A stretch of DNA of 64,000 bases from an uncultured Collinsella sp. (GTDB lineage Bacteria; Actinomycetota; Coriobacteriia; Coriobacteriales; Coriobacteriaceae): NCBI GenBank assembly GCA_959023295.1, contig CAUFBM010000013.1, positions 1 through 64,000 on the forward strand. Reading direction: 5' to 3'. Below the pieces are notes generated by a model that worked only from the letters and a program-made list of their open reading frames with translations, was not told where the DNA came from and ran no database searches. Positions 24,174 through 32,622 of this stretch are shown here, piece after piece (the first letter of the stretch is position 1; each line of letters begins with the position of its first letter). The translations under genes were made by a program, and so were the position numbers.

Positions 24174-25679
24174 CTACAGATACTTGGCGCTCAGACGGAG
24201 CAGCTCTTCCTGGTTCGTCTCCTTGGTGTTGACGATGCCCGAAAGGTGTCCGTTCGACATGACGCCGATGCGGTTGGTGATGCCGAGAATCTCGGGCATC
24301 TCGGAGGAAACCACGATCACCGTAGTACCCTTCTTTGCCATGTCGATGATGAGCTGGTAAATCTCGTACTTAGCGCCGACATCGATACCACGGGTGGGCT
24401 CGTCCATCAGGAACACCTGCGGATAGCGCTCAAGCCACTTACCAAAAATGACCTTTTGTTGGTTGCCGCCAGAGAGGCTCGAAATCAGGTCATCGGGGCC
24501 CATGCACTTGGTATGCATGGTCTTGATCTCTTTGTTCGTCGCGCGAAGCATCTTGTCGTTGGACAACGCGGGACCACTCTTGTACTGATCAAGGTTGGCG
24601 ATGGTGGTGTTAAACGTCAAGTCGCCCTTCAGGAACAGACCGTTTGCCTTGCGCTCCTCGGTAATCAGAGCAAAACCATGCTCCATGGCGTCGCGCGCCG
24701 AGGAAAAGTTCATCAGGCGGTCGCGGAAGTACACACGACCTGCAGCACGGGTACGAATACCAAAGATCGTCTCGAGCAGCTCAGTACGACCTGCGCCGAC
24801 CAGTCCATACAGACCAAAAATCTCGCCCTTACGCACGTCAAAGGTAATGTCCACCAAGTGCGGATCGAACTTCGTAGACAGATGCTGTACCGAAAGAACG
24901 TTGTCGCCGGGAACGTTATCAACGGGCGGGAAACGGTTGTCCAGCGAACGACCGACCATGGCGCTCACGAGCTCGTTCATGTTGGTGTCACTCGTACGCT
25001 TGGTCATAACCAGATTACCGTCGCGCAGGACCGACACGTCGTCGCAGATCTCGAAGATCTCGTCCATCTTGTGCGAGATGTAGATCAGAGAGATTCCCTG
25101 CTCCTTGAGCTTACGCATCATCTCGAACAGTTTGTCGACCTCTTGCGCCATCAGCGAACTCGTAGGCTCGTCCAAGACGATAACCTTGGCGTTATAGGAC
25201 ATAGCCTTGGCGATCTCGACCATCTGACGCTGAGAGACGCTCATGTTTTTCATGGGCTGGGTCAGGTTGACGGTCATCCCTAGGCGACGGAACAGATCCG
25301 AAGCTTCTTTGCGCATGCGCGCCTCGTCGATCACGCCGCCCTTAACCGGATAGCGGCCCAAGAACAAGTTATCGACCACATTGCGCTCGAGGCACTGGTT
25401 GAGCTCCTGGTGGACCATGGCGATGCCGTTTTCAAGAGCATCCTTAGGACCGGAGAAACTCACCTCCTTGCCATCGAGGAAAATCGAACCCTCGTCCTTT
25501 TGATAAGTGCCGAACAGGCATTTCATCATCGTGGACTTGCCTGCGCCGTTCTCACCCATCAGGCCCATGACGGTGCCGCGGCGGACGTCGAGGTCGATGT
25601 GGTCGAGCACTCGGTTACGCCCGAACGTCTTGCTCATCCCTCGAATCGACAGGACGATGTCGTCTTGCTTGTCTGACAT
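24174..25679 (-). CDS. mglA: Galactose/methyl-galactoside ABC ATPase (two ATPase domains)
   Basis: 501 residues, duplicated ATPase typical of the RbsA/MglA/XylG family. The first domain has Walker A GENGAGKST, signature MSVSQRQMVEIAKAM and Walker B VIVLDEPTSSL. The second has the usual degenerate Walker A GLVGAGRTE, signature LSGGNQQKV and Walker B VFLMDEPTRGIDVG. It follows mglB after 190 bp containing a hairpin and a LacI operator, and precedes mglC by 18 bp. It powers uptake of galactose and related sugars delivered by MglB. Confidence 0.95.
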   Translation of the reverse strand: MSDKQDDIVLSIRGMSKTFGRNRVLDHIDLDVRRGTVMGLMGENGAGKSTMMKCLFGTYQKDEGSIFLDGKEVSFSGPKDALENGIAMVHQELNQCLERNVVDNLFLGRYPVKGGVIDEARMRKEASDLFRRLGMTVNLTQPMKNMSVSQRQMVEIAKAMSYNAKVIVLDEPTSSLMAQEVDKLFEMMRKLKEQGISLIYISHKMDEIFEICDDVSVLRDGNLVMTKRTSDTNMNELVSAMVGRSLDNRFPPVDNVPGDNVLSVQHLSTKFDPHLVDITFDVRKGEIFGLYGLVGAGRTELLETIFGIRTRAAGRVYFRDRLMNFSSARDAMEHGFALITEERKANGLFLKGDLTFNTTIANLDQYKSGPALSNDKMLRATNKEIKTMHTKCMGPDDLISSLSGGNQQKVIFGKWLERYPQVFLMDEPTRGIDVGAKYEIYQLIIDMAKKGTTVIVVSSEMPEILGITNRIGVMSNGHLSGIVNTKETNQEELLRLSAKYL

Positions 25680-25773
25680 GTATTCACCCCTCGTTTCCCT
25701 CGATGTCCTCCCTGTGCAACCTTATTTGCGCAGCTACGATAGGGAGAACGTCCTGATATGAGGCCATTACGAA

Positions 25774-25789
25774 ATGTTTACGTACTCAT
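25774..25789. promoter_or_regulatory. GalR-like operator between mglB and mglA
   Basis: ATGTTTACGTACTCAT matches the frame ATG-N3-ACGT-N3-CAT and is identical to the site in front of galK (31357). Confidence 0.75.
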
Positions 25790-25796
25790 GGTCTCT

Positions 25797-25833
25797 GAAA
25801 AGCAAGGGGGAGCAGTCTCCTGATCCCCCTTGC
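25797..25833 (-). terminator. Attenuator hairpin between mglB and mglA
   Basis: On the minus strand GCAAGGGGGA pairs with TCCCCCTTGC and is followed by TTTT. It should stop part of the transcripts and keep the binding protein in excess over the membrane parts. Confidence 0.75.
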
Positions 25834-25868
25834 CAACATGCCTACATGCTCTCGCGAGCAATCACGAC

Positions 25869-27173
25869 CTACTGGCCAAGAATCGACGTGTAGGAAGCGC
25901 CGTTGTCGGTCTTCACCATGTTGATGGCAAAGGCATCGAAGTCTGCCGGGTTACCAAGCTTGTTGGTAATGGAGGACTCGTTCTGACCGTCGCCCTGGAC
26001 AACCTCGAGATCGAGGTTGAGCAGCGGAGCATACTTCTCGAGCAGCGGCTTATAGGTGGAGCCCAGGAAGTTGTCGGCAGAGTTGTAAATGCTCAGCCAA
26101 ACCTTCTTCTTGGGGCTGTCCTTCTCGTCGAGCTGGGCCTGAGCCGTCTCGTACAGGGTATTCGCCGGGTCGGTGAAGTCCTTGTAGTTGTCGGCCGTGA
26201 CCTCGAGGTTCATAGCGTAGAAGGAGCGATCGTCCTTGCTGAACTTGAAGTCATCCTCGGCGATGACGTTACCGGCATCGTCAGCCTCGCCCACACCGGT
26301 GTTGACGTCGACGCCGTCAAGAGAGTTGCGGAGCAGACGCAGGGTGAGGTAAGCCTGGACAGCGGGGTTCTGGGAAATGGTGCCACCATAGGGGAAGTCG
26401 GTGTCGCCCAGGGCGGCAACGGCGTCGGAGTTGGCGTCGTAACCAAAGACGGGGACCTTGTTCTCCTTGGCCCAGTTGGAGTACATGGACATGCCCATGC
26501 CGTCGTTGTTGGAGACAACGATATCGATCTGCTCACCGAAGGCGGAAGCCCAGGTGCCGGACAGAGCGTTACCGGCGGTCGGAGCGTCCCAAGTGGCGCC
26601 AGCGGAAGTCTTCATCTCCTGGCTGGCGAGCTCACGGACGATGAACTTCTTGCCGTCGACCTCGATCTCGCCGTCCTTGACCTTGTCGGACTTGCCGTCC
26701 GTGTTGGTGCCGACGGGGTCGGAAATGATCTGACCGTCCTTCTCGACAGCGGTGCCCAGGGCCTTGCGGCAGCCACGGGTACGAGCGATGGAGTCGTTGT
26801 GTCCCACGTCACCGATGGCGAGGACGTAACCAATGACGCCGTCACCGTTGCGGTCGATGTCGGCAGCATGAGCCTTGATGTACTCGACGACCATCTGGCC
26901 CTCGAGCTCGCCGCCCTGCTTGGCGTCAAAGCCAACGTAGTAGGTGTCATCGTTCCACTTGAGCGTGGTCATATCCAGCTCACCGGTGGAAGAGTTAGAA
27001 GGCTGACGGTTGTAGAAAACGACCGGCTTCTGAGCGTTGGCGGTACCGCCGGCAGCTGCAGCAGAGCCGCCATCGCTACCGGAACCACCGCAGCCCACGA
27101 GGGAGCCGGCAGTAGCGACGCTCATCACGCCGAGGCCGCAAGCCTGAAGGAATTGACGACGAGAAAGTGCCAT
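25869..27173 (-). CDS. mglB: Galactose/glucose-binding lipoprotein, apparently circularly permuted
   Basis: 434 residues. The N-terminus has twin arginines (SRRQFLQACG) and the lipobox LVGC (Cys28), then a Gly/Ser/Ala linker. The mature protein opens with QKPVVFYNRQPSN...DDTYYVGFDAKQGGELEG and a calcium-loop match DIDRNGDGVIGYVL (105-118), which in E. coli MglB lies after about residue 105. The protein ends with VWLSIYNSADNFLGSTYKPL...NKLGNPADFDAFAINMVKTD, which corresponds to the N-terminal region of E. coli MglB (VTIYKYDDNFM...KALAINLVD). All parts of the family are present but in rotated order. First gene of mglBAC; LacI operators lie upstream (27323) and downstream (25774). Confidence 0.92.
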   Translation of the reverse strand: MALSRRQFLQACGLGVMSVATAGSLVGCGGSGSDGGSAAAAGGTANAQKPVVFYNRQPSNSSTGELDMTTLKWNDDTYYVGFDAKQGGELEGQMVVEYIKAHAADIDRNGDGVIGYVLAIGDVGHNDSIARTRGCRKALGTAVEKDGQIISDPVGTNTDGKSDKVKDGEIEVDGKKFIVRELASQEMKTSAGATWDAPTAGNALSGTWASAFGEQIDIVVSNNDGMGMSMYSNWAKENKVPVFGYDANSDAVAALGDTDFPYGGTISQNPAVQAYLTLRLLRNSLDGVDVNTGVGEADDAGNVIAEDDFKFSKDDRSFYAMNLEVTADNYKDFTDPANTLYETAQAQLDEKDSPKKKVWLSIYNSADNFLGSTYKPLLEKYAPLLNLDLEVVQGDGQNESSITNKLGNPADFDAFAINMVKTDNGASYTSILGQ

Positions 27174-27379
27174 GAGGATTTCCCCTTTCTTAGCGCATCC
27201 CTTAATGCGCTTTGACTACCAAAACGAGCGCCGGGGGGATGCTAGATGCTTGCGCTAACATCCTTCGCCCCTCGACGGGCTCTTACTCCCTGCCATAGCG
27301 CAACAGCAAGGACGAGTCGTTAATGAGTACGTTAACAGTCTGAGGAATAAAGACTGCCCAGAGTTTTATCGAAGACGCC

Positions 27380-27407
27380 GAACGGTCGATTCGGGCGCGC
27401 GAACGGT
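27380..27407 (-). promoter_or_regulatory. ACCGTTC-N14-ACCGTTC site, mglB/flavodiiron gap
   Basis: Two direct ACCGTTC copies (minus strand), 21 bp apart start to start. The same spacing is found at 30061, 37764 and 39846. The regulator is unknown. Confidence 0.6.
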
Positions 27408-27525
27408 ATGTGAGAAATTGAAAAAATCAAGGTAAAGCAGGGTGTTTTACAAATAAATACCGTTCCGTCACCGCAGGTAACGACGCGGTCAAGCGTTTTA
27501 TCATCGGTATCTGCCCTTAAACAAA

Positions 27526-27565
27526 AACCACCACAAAGGTGCCTGTCCCCTTTGTGGTGGTTGTG
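27526..27565. repeat. REP-like palindrome
   Basis: CCACCACAAAGG and CCTTTGTGGTGG flank TGCCTGTCC. Same family as 21839-21953, with paired changes in the arms (CCGCC/GGCGG there, CCACC/GGTGG here). Confidence 0.7.
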
Positions 27566-27594
27566 GCGGTTGAGCGTCAAAAGTGAACGTGTCG

Positions 27595-28755
27595 CTACTT
27601 GGAAAGCTCGTCGGCGAGGGCCTCGATCTGAGCGCGCGAGGCATCGTTGAGCGAGCCCAGCACGGTCACCTTGTTCTGCGCCAGAGTGATGTCCTTCATG
27701 CCCTCGAGCTCCTTGGTCATAACCTTGGCAGCGGTGGGCGCCCAGGAGCCGGCCTCAACGAGTGCCACCGTACGGTTCTGATAGGCGTGCTCGGCAAGCG
27801 TGTGGATGAAGGTGCTCATGAACGTGAAGATCTCGCCCTGATAGGTAATGGAGGCGAGCACCAGGCGGTCATAGCGGAACGCATCCTCAATGGCCTCGGC
27901 CATATCATCGCGAGCCAAGTCAAAGACGGAGACCTTCTGGCCGCGGGCCTCGAGCGCAGATGCGAGCTCCTCAACGGCAGCTTTCAGATGGCCATACACG
28001 CTCGCATAGGCAATCGTGATACCCTCGTCCTCGGGCTGGTAGCTCGACCAGGTGTTGTAGGTGTCGAGGTAATAGCCCAGGTTCTCGCTAAGAACAGGAC
28101 CGTGAAGCGGGCAAATAATCTGGATGTCCAGATTGGCGGCCTTCTTAAGCACGGCCTGCACAAACTTGCCGAACTTTCCCACGATGCCAAAGTAGTAACG
28201 GCGCGCTTCGCAAGCCCAGCCCTCGGGATCCTCGATGTCGTTGGCTCCAAACTTGCCAAAGCCATCGGCGCTAAAGAGCACCTTGTCGGTGGACTCGTAG
28301 GAGAAGAGCACCTCGGGCCAGTGCACGTTGGGAGCACCGACAAACGTCAGGCTGTGGCCGCCCAGGTCGAGCACGTCGCCATCTTTGACGACCATCTTGC
28401 GCTCGGGGAAGTCGGTGCCAAAGTAGTTGACCATCATGCGGAAAGCACCCATGCTAGCCACAATCTGCGCCTGGGGATAGCGCTCCATAAAGGCGGCGAT
28501 ACCGGCAGAGTGATCGGGCTCCATGTGATGGACGACCAGGTAGTCAGGTGTACGGCCATCGAGCACGGTCTCGAGGTTGCCGAGCCACTCGTCGACAAAG
28601 CCAGCGTCAACCGAATCGGCGACAGCGATTTTATCGCCCAAGACGACATAGCTGTTGTATGCCATACCATTCTCGGACACGTCGTACTGGCCCTCGAACA
28701 GGTCAATGTCGTGATCGTTGACGCCAATGTAGCGGATATCCTTGGTGATCTCCAT
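27595..28755 (-). CDS. Flavodiiron protein (A-type flavoprotein)
   Basis: 386 residues. The N-terminal metallo-beta-lactamase-like domain carries the diiron ligands HxExDH at His77, Glu79, Asp81 and His82 (VVHHMEPDHSAG) and further His in VGAPNVHWPE and CPLHGPVLS. From about 250 on there is a flavodoxin domain (IAYASVYGHLKAAVEELASA). Such proteins reduce O2 to water or NO to N2O in anaerobes. I start it at ATG 28755, nine bases after AGGAGG; the frame to 28818 lacks a ribosome site. No rubredoxin domain is fused. Its place inside the galactose locus is curious; the site at 27380 may link them. Confidence 0.94.
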   Translation of the reverse strand: MEITKDIRYIGVNDHDIDLFEGQYDVSENGMAYNSYVVLGDKIAVADSVDAGFVDEWLGNLETVLDGRTPDYLVVHHMEPDHSAGIAAFMERYPQAQIVASMGAFRMMVNYFGTDFPERKMVVKDGDVLDLGGHSLTFVGAPNVHWPEVLFSYESTDKVLFSADGFGKFGANDIEDPEGWACEARRYYFGIVGKFGKFVQAVLKKAANLDIQIICPLHGPVLSENLGYYLDTYNTWSSYQPEDEGITIAYASVYGHLKAAVEELASALEARGQKVSVFDLARDDMAEAIEDAFRYDRLVLASITYQGEIFTFMSTFIHTLAEHAYQNRTVALVEAGSWAPTAAKVMTKELEGMKDITLAQNKVTVLGSLNDASRAQIEALADELSK

Positions 28756-28884
28756 CAGGCAAAGCCTCCTAGATAGACAAAAGAACCCGTCTATCATAGC
28801 ACTCGCCTTCATAGCCACGGCTATCTGCTAGCATCCCTACCGATTGTTATTGGTGCGGAATATATCGCTTTTGACCTGCAAAAA

Positions 28885-29916
28885 CTATACGCGAGGCTCT
28901 GCCGTGGTGCGCCGAACGATGAGCTTGCCCGGAATACGAATGGCAACAGTCTTGCCCGTTGCTCCCGCCTTGGGAACCGCATGCTCGAATACCTCGCGTC
29001 CGCGCTGATGTAGATCGAATCGTACGGTCGTGAGCTCGTTATGTGCGACAAAGTCGTCGAGCGAGTCATCGACGCCCACCACGCTCACGTCCTCGGGCAC
29101 ACGCAATCCGCTGTCGCGCAACGCAGCGATCGCACCGTTTGCCATCTGGTCATTTGCCGCGTAAATCGCCGTCATGGTGCGGTCGTGCTCGGCCAGATAT
29201 CTGCCGGCCTCGTAACCGCTGTTGGCAGACCAGTCGCCCTCGAGCGGCTCTGCCATTTTGATATGCCTGCGCTCGAGAGAATCTCTCCAACCAGCCCGGC
29301 GGAACTGTTCGTCGACCGAGAAGGACGGACCGCCGATAAAGCGAATTTGCTCGTGGCCCAGCTCAAACAGATGATCCATAAGCAGTAGAGAGCAGCCATA
29401 GTGGTCAGAGTCGACCGTGGTTACCCGCGGGTGAGCATACATGGTGACGATGACCGTGCCGATACCCGGCAGAGGCACAAACGTCTCAAAGTCGGGCGCC
29501 AGTCGGCTCATGCCGATGATGATGCCATCCACTGGCAGCGCTGCCATGCGACGAGTGGCCTCGGCAAGCGAAAACTCCTCGGTCTTGGACATCTCGACCA
29601 GTGTGATAGCACAACCGCGTTCGCGGGCCGCACTGGCAATGCCGTCGATCATCGTCAGGTTACCGAACTTGGTGACGTCGTTAACGCACAGCCCGACCGA
29701 ATGGTAGCGGCCGTCGCGCAGCGAGCGACCGGCATAGCTCGGACGGAAACCGAGCTCCTGCATGGCTGCCTGCACGCGCTGACGCGTCTGCTCGTTCACG
29801 TTGGGCAATCCGTTGGCAACGCGCGAAACCGTCTGCTGCGAAACACCGGCAGCGCGGGCAACGTCGACCATGGAAACCGGACGCGAACCCGTGTCGTTGG
29901 AAGGGCGCCTTGCCAC
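28885..29916 (-). CDS. LacI-family regulator of the galactose genes (GalR-like, LacI-1)
   Basis: 343 residues. HTH and hinge: VSMVDVARAAGVSQQTVSRV...AGRSL; the recognition helix starts S-Q-Q-T-V-S-R. The periplasmic-binding-like sensor (VGLCVNDVTKFGNLTMIDGI ... AIYAANDQMANGAIAALRDSG ... VVGVDDSLDDF) fits a sugar ligand. I start it at GTG 29916 after AAGGTGA; the longer frame to 29973 has no site of its own. It is divergent from galM. Five sites of the form ATG-N3-ACGT-N3-CAT lie at 25774, 27323, 30000, 30122 and 31357, before mglA, mglB, itself, galM and galK, so it is the probable repressor of galactose uptake and the Leloir genes. Confidence 0.93.
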   Translation of the reverse strand: MARRPSNDTGSRPVSMVDVARAAGVSQQTVSRVANGLPNVNEQTRQRVQAAMQELGFRPSYAGRSLRDGRYHSVGLCVNDVTKFGNLTMIDGIASAARERGCAITLVEMSKTEEFSLAEATRRMAALPVDGIIIGMSRLAPDFETFVPLPGIGTVIVTMYAHPRVTTVDSDHYGCSLLLMDHLFELGHEQIRFIGGPSFSVDEQFRRAGWRDSLERRHIKMAEPLEGDWSANSGYEAGRYLAEHDRTMTAIYAANDQMANGAIAALRDSGLRVPEDVSVVGVDDSLDDFVAHNELTTVRFDLHQRGREVFEHAVPKAGATGKTVAIRIPGKLIVRRTTAEPRV

Positions 29917-29999
29917 AAAATCACCTTCGCTCCTGTAGGAAGCCGAAATACCCCGTGCGAAATTGCTGGTCACGCGGGAGGCTTTGTTGTCTATCGATA

Positions 30000-30015
30000 A
30001 TGTTAACGTACTCTA
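30000..30015. promoter_or_regulatory. GalR-like operator upstream of lacI-1
   Basis: ATGTTAACGTACTCTA, 84 bp before the GTG start of the regulator; one mismatch from the frame at its right end. Suggests autoregulation. Confidence 0.65.
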
Positions 30016-30060
30016 CTATACCTATCAGCAGTTATGCAGCGCCCTCAACACCACCTGAAT

Positions 30061-30088
30061 ACCGTTCACGGCTCATTTTCGACCGGTT
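30061..30088 (+). promoter_or_regulatory. ACCGTTC-N14-ACCGGTT site upstream of galM
   Basis: ACCGTTC (30061-30067) and ACCGGTT (30082-30088) with 14 bp between, lying between the two GalR-like operators. Same architecture as at 27380, 37764 and 39846. Confidence 0.55.
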
Positions 30089-30121
30089 GCAGGAAAGCGA
30101 AGAAGTCCGTGGTTCCAGGCT

Positions 30122-30159
30122 ATGAGTACGTTAACATAAAGCGTAAGCACACCGATACC
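30122..30159 (+). promoter_or_regulatory. galM promoter with overlapping GalR-like operator
   Basis: The operator ATGAGTACGTTAACAT (30122-30137) fits the frame exactly and covers a -35 box TTAACA (30131-30136). GATACC (30154-30159) follows at 17 bp as a possible -10. Binding would block RNA polymerase. Confidence 0.65.
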
Positions 30160-30215
30160 ATGATGGCCTGCGCTCCGGGCGTGCAGGCCATGGCGTCGTA
30201 TTCGAAAGGACGCTC

Positions 30216-31292
30216 ATGATTACCACAACTCCGTTCGGCGCCGCCCCCAGCGGCTCGCCGGTTACGGTCTATAACCTTGTTTGCGCAGGTGCCCGCGTGC
30301 GCGTCATGGACTATGGCGCGACCATCCTTAGCATCGAGGTTCCCGATGCCTCAGGCGATGTTGCCGACATAGCTCTCGGCTTCGATGCCCTCGATGGCTA
30401 CTTCGACAATCCGGCGTGCTACGGCGGAACTATTGGCCCTTCGGCCAACCGAACGGATAAAGGCCAAATCGAGATTGCCGGCACGGTCTATCAGATGGCA
30501 TGCAACGATGGTCCTGACAAAGCCAATAATCTGCACACCGACCTTGAACATGGCCTTCATAAGCGCGTGTGGAACGCCACAGTCGACGAGATTACCAACA
30601 CGGTGAGTTTTACATGCAAGTTGGCTGACGGCGAACTGGGTCTCCCGGGCAACCGCACCTTTACCGTTGCCTATGTCCTGCAGGCAGGGCCAACGGGTGC
30701 CGCAGAGCTCACCTGCACGCAAAGCTGCGTTACCGATGCCGACACCTTCGTCAACATGACCAACCACACGTACTTCAACCTTGCGGGGCACGATGCCGGC
30801 ACGGTTCTGGACCAGGTCGCGACTATCGACGCCGAGGCTTTCCTCCCCCAGCGCCAGGACAACGTCTCTTCTGGCGAGGTTCGCCCCGTGGTCGGCACGC
30901 CATTCGATTTCCGCGCACCCAAGGCGCTCGGCCGCGACATCGAGGCGAACGACGAGCAGCTCAAGATTGCACGGGGCTTTGACCATTGTTTCTGCCTGGA
31001 TGGCTTTACCCCCGACGCCGACCCGCGCCACGCACTGCGCTTGCAAGATCCAAACTCGCGCCGCACGCTCGACATCTTCGTAACCGCACCGGGCGCGCAT
31101 CTGTATACCGGCAACTGGCTCAGCGATAACGACGCCAAAGACGGCTGCAGTTACGGTCCCCGCGACGGCGTCGCATTTGAGCCCGAGTTTTGGCCTGACA
31201 ACAACCATCACACAGATTGGGCGCATCCCGTCTGCACGCCTGACCACCCGTTTAGCTCGACGATCGTCTACCGATTCTCGACGATTTGTTAA
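30216..31292 (+). CDS. galM: Aldose 1-epimerase (galactose mutarotase)
   Basis: 358 residues. Interconverts alpha- and beta-galactose, feeding galactokinase. Landmarks: VMDYGATILSIEVPD, GGTIGPSANR, NNLHTDLEHGLHKRVWN, the catalytic His region TNHTYFNLAGH, and the catalytic Glu region GVAFEPEFWPDNNHH. ATG 30216 follows AAAGGACG. First gene of the rightward galM-galK-galT cluster, divergent from the LacI regulator. A second, closely similar mutarotase is at 50986. Confidence 0.95.
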   Translation: MITTTPFGAAPSGSPVTVYNLVCAGARVRVMDYGATILSIEVPDASGDVADIALGFDALDGYFDNPACYGGTIGPSANRTDKGQIEIAGTVYQMACNDGPDKANNLHTDLEHGLHKRVWNATVDEITNTVSFTCKLADGELGLPGNRTFTVAYVLQAGPTGAAELTCTQSCVTDADTFVNMTNHTYFNLAGHDAGTVLDQVATIDAEAFLPQRQDNVSSGEVRPVVGTPFDFRAPKALGRDIEANDEQLKIARGFDHCFCLDGFTPDADPRHALRLQDPNSRRTLDIFVTAPGAHLYTGNWLSDNDAKDGCSYGPRDGVAFEPEFWPDNNHHTDWAHPVCTPDHPFSSTIVYRFSTIC

Positions 31293-31299
31293 CCCGCCC

Positions 31300-31356
31300 T
31301 CGTCAAGGTGCAAGGGAGCAGCGTTATGACTCCCGCCTACTTCCTCACACCTTGAT
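31300..31356 (+). terminator. Hairpin after galM
   Basis: TCAAGGTG and CACCTTGA form the base of a structure with an inner GGGAG/CTCCC stem. It lies just before the galK operator and there is no strong T-run, so termination would be partial. Confidence 0.45.
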
Positions 31357-31372
31357 ATGTTTACGTACTCAT
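31357..31372. promoter_or_regulatory. GalR-like operator upstream of galK
   Basis: ATGTTTACGTACTCAT, 45 bp before the galK start; identical to the mglA site at 25774. It implies a separate, regulated galK-galT promoter. Confidence 0.75.
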
Positions 31373-31416
31373 AAGCAAAGCCCGGTAACTCGGGATAACC
31401 AAGAAAGGAAGACACC

Positions 31417-32622
31417 ATGACCGCCCCCGACGAAAAGACACTCGCCACGCTCACCAAGCTGTTTGAGGAGGAGTTTGGCCCCATCGGCGACCGCCAGGTG
31501 CTCTACGTGCACGCGCCCGGGCGTTCCGAGATCAGCGGCAATCACACCGATCACGAGGGCGGTCACGTTATCGCCGGCTCGCTCGATGTCGCCGTTGACG
31601 GTATTGCCGTGGCAACCGACTCCAACAAGATTCGCGTCGCCGACGAGGGCTATCCTACGTTTGAGATCACGCTCGACACGCTGGATGTTCAGGAGTCCGA
31701 GAAGGGCACGTCCGCAAGCCTCGTCCGCGGCATGGCGCACGAGATTGCAGCCCTTGGCGTTGAGCCCCACGGCTTCGACTTCGCCTTCACCTGCTCCGTC
31801 CCCTCGGGTGGCGGCCTTTCCAGCTCTGCCGCCGTCGAGGCCGCGTACGGTCGTGCCATGGAGACGCTCTGGGGCGCGCCCGCCATTGAGCCCGTCACGC
31901 TCGCTCAGATGAGCCAGCGCACCGAGAACAACTACTACGGCAAGCCCTGCGGTCTGATGGACCAGGCCGCCGTATGTCTGGGCGGCCTTGCCTACATGGA
32001 CTTTGAGGACCAGGCTCAGCCTAAGACCCAGAAGCTCGAGCTCAACTTTGAGGACCACGGCTATGCGCTCGTGCTCGTTAAGGTCGGCGCCGACCACGTG
32101 GCCGCCACCGATGACTACGCCGCCGTTCCGCGCGAAATGCAAGACGTCGCCGCCGAGTTTGGCAAGGCACGCCTGTGCGAGGTAAACGTTGCCGATTTTG
32201 ACGCCAAGCTCCCCGAGCTGCGCGCCAAGCTGGGCGACCGTGCCTGCCTGCGCGCCGTTCACTACTGGTACGAAAACGGCCTGGTCGATAAGCGCTGGGC
32301 GGCCCTGAACGCCGGCGACATTGACCAGTTCCTGGTCCTGACGCGCGAGTCCGGCGCCAGCTCTGCCATGTACCTGCAGAATGTTGTTGCCAAACTGGGT
32401 GCCGAGCAGCCTTCCATGTACGCGCTTGCTCTTGCCGAGCATGTGCTCGACGGCCGTGGCGCCGTTCGTATTCACGGCGGCGGCTTTGGCGGTACCATCC
32501 AGGCCTTCGTGCCGCTCGATCTGGTCGACACCTTCATCACCAAGATGAACAGCTGGCTGGGCGAGGGCTCTGCCCGTCACTACGCCATCTCTGACAAGGG
32601 GGCTTACGCGGCATGGCTGTAA
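31417..32622 (+). CDS. galK: Galactokinase
   Basis: 401-residue GHMP-family kinase that phosphorylates galactose to galactose-1-phosphate. Motifs in order: substrate motif HAPGRSEISGNHTDHEGG (about 31-48), the ATP loop PSGGGLSSSAAVEAAYG, the catalytic-Asp region PCGLMDQAAV and the C-terminal RIHGGGFGGTIQAF. ATG 31417 follows AAGAAAGGAAG. It overlaps galT by ten bases, so the two are translated together. Confidence 0.96.
   Translation: MTAPDEKTLATLTKLFEEEFGPIGDRQVLYVHAPGRSEISGNHTDHEGGHVIAGSLDVAVDGIAVATDSNKIRVADEGYPTFEITLDTLDVQESEKGTSASLVRGMAHEIAALGVEPHGFDFAFTCSVPSGGGLSSSAAVEAAYGRAMETLWGAPAIEPVTLAQMSQRTENNYYGKPCGLMDQAAVCLGGLAYMDFEDQAQPKTQKLELNFEDHGYALVLVKVGADHVAATDDYAAVPREMQDVAAEFGKARLCEVNVADFDAKLPELRAKLGDRACLRAVHYWYENGLVDKRWAALNAGDIDQFLVLTRESGASSAMYLQNVVAKLGAEQPSMYALALAEHVLDGRGAVRIHGGGFGGTIQAFVPLDLVDTFITKMNSWLGEGSARHYAISDKGAYAAWL

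Larger units (their letters stand above)
27174..27594. promoter_or_regulatory. mglB upstream region, including GalR-like operator 27323-27338
   Basis: 421 bp between the mglB start and the flavodiiron gene end. It holds the operator ATGAGTACGTTAACAG (27323-27338), the tandem site GAACGGT-N14-GAACGGT (27380-27407), and a REP-like palindrome (27526-27565, the family of 21839) that may end the flavodiiron transcript. An 82-codon minus-strand frame at 27332-27580 overlaps these sites and is not supported. Confidence 0.7.

Noticed and set aside
22455..25283. 942-codon plus ORF
   Set aside because: Complete antisense of mglC and most of mglA; low-complexity, His- and Asp-rich translation.
25869..27173. 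MglB as a truncated or chimeric protein
   Set aside because: Both missing-looking ends are present at the opposite terminus, so rotation explains the sequence better than truncation or fusion.
27332..27580. 82-codon minus ORF upstream of mglB
   Set aside because: Overlaps operator, tandem ACCGTTC site and a REP palindrome, and lacks a convincing ribosome site.
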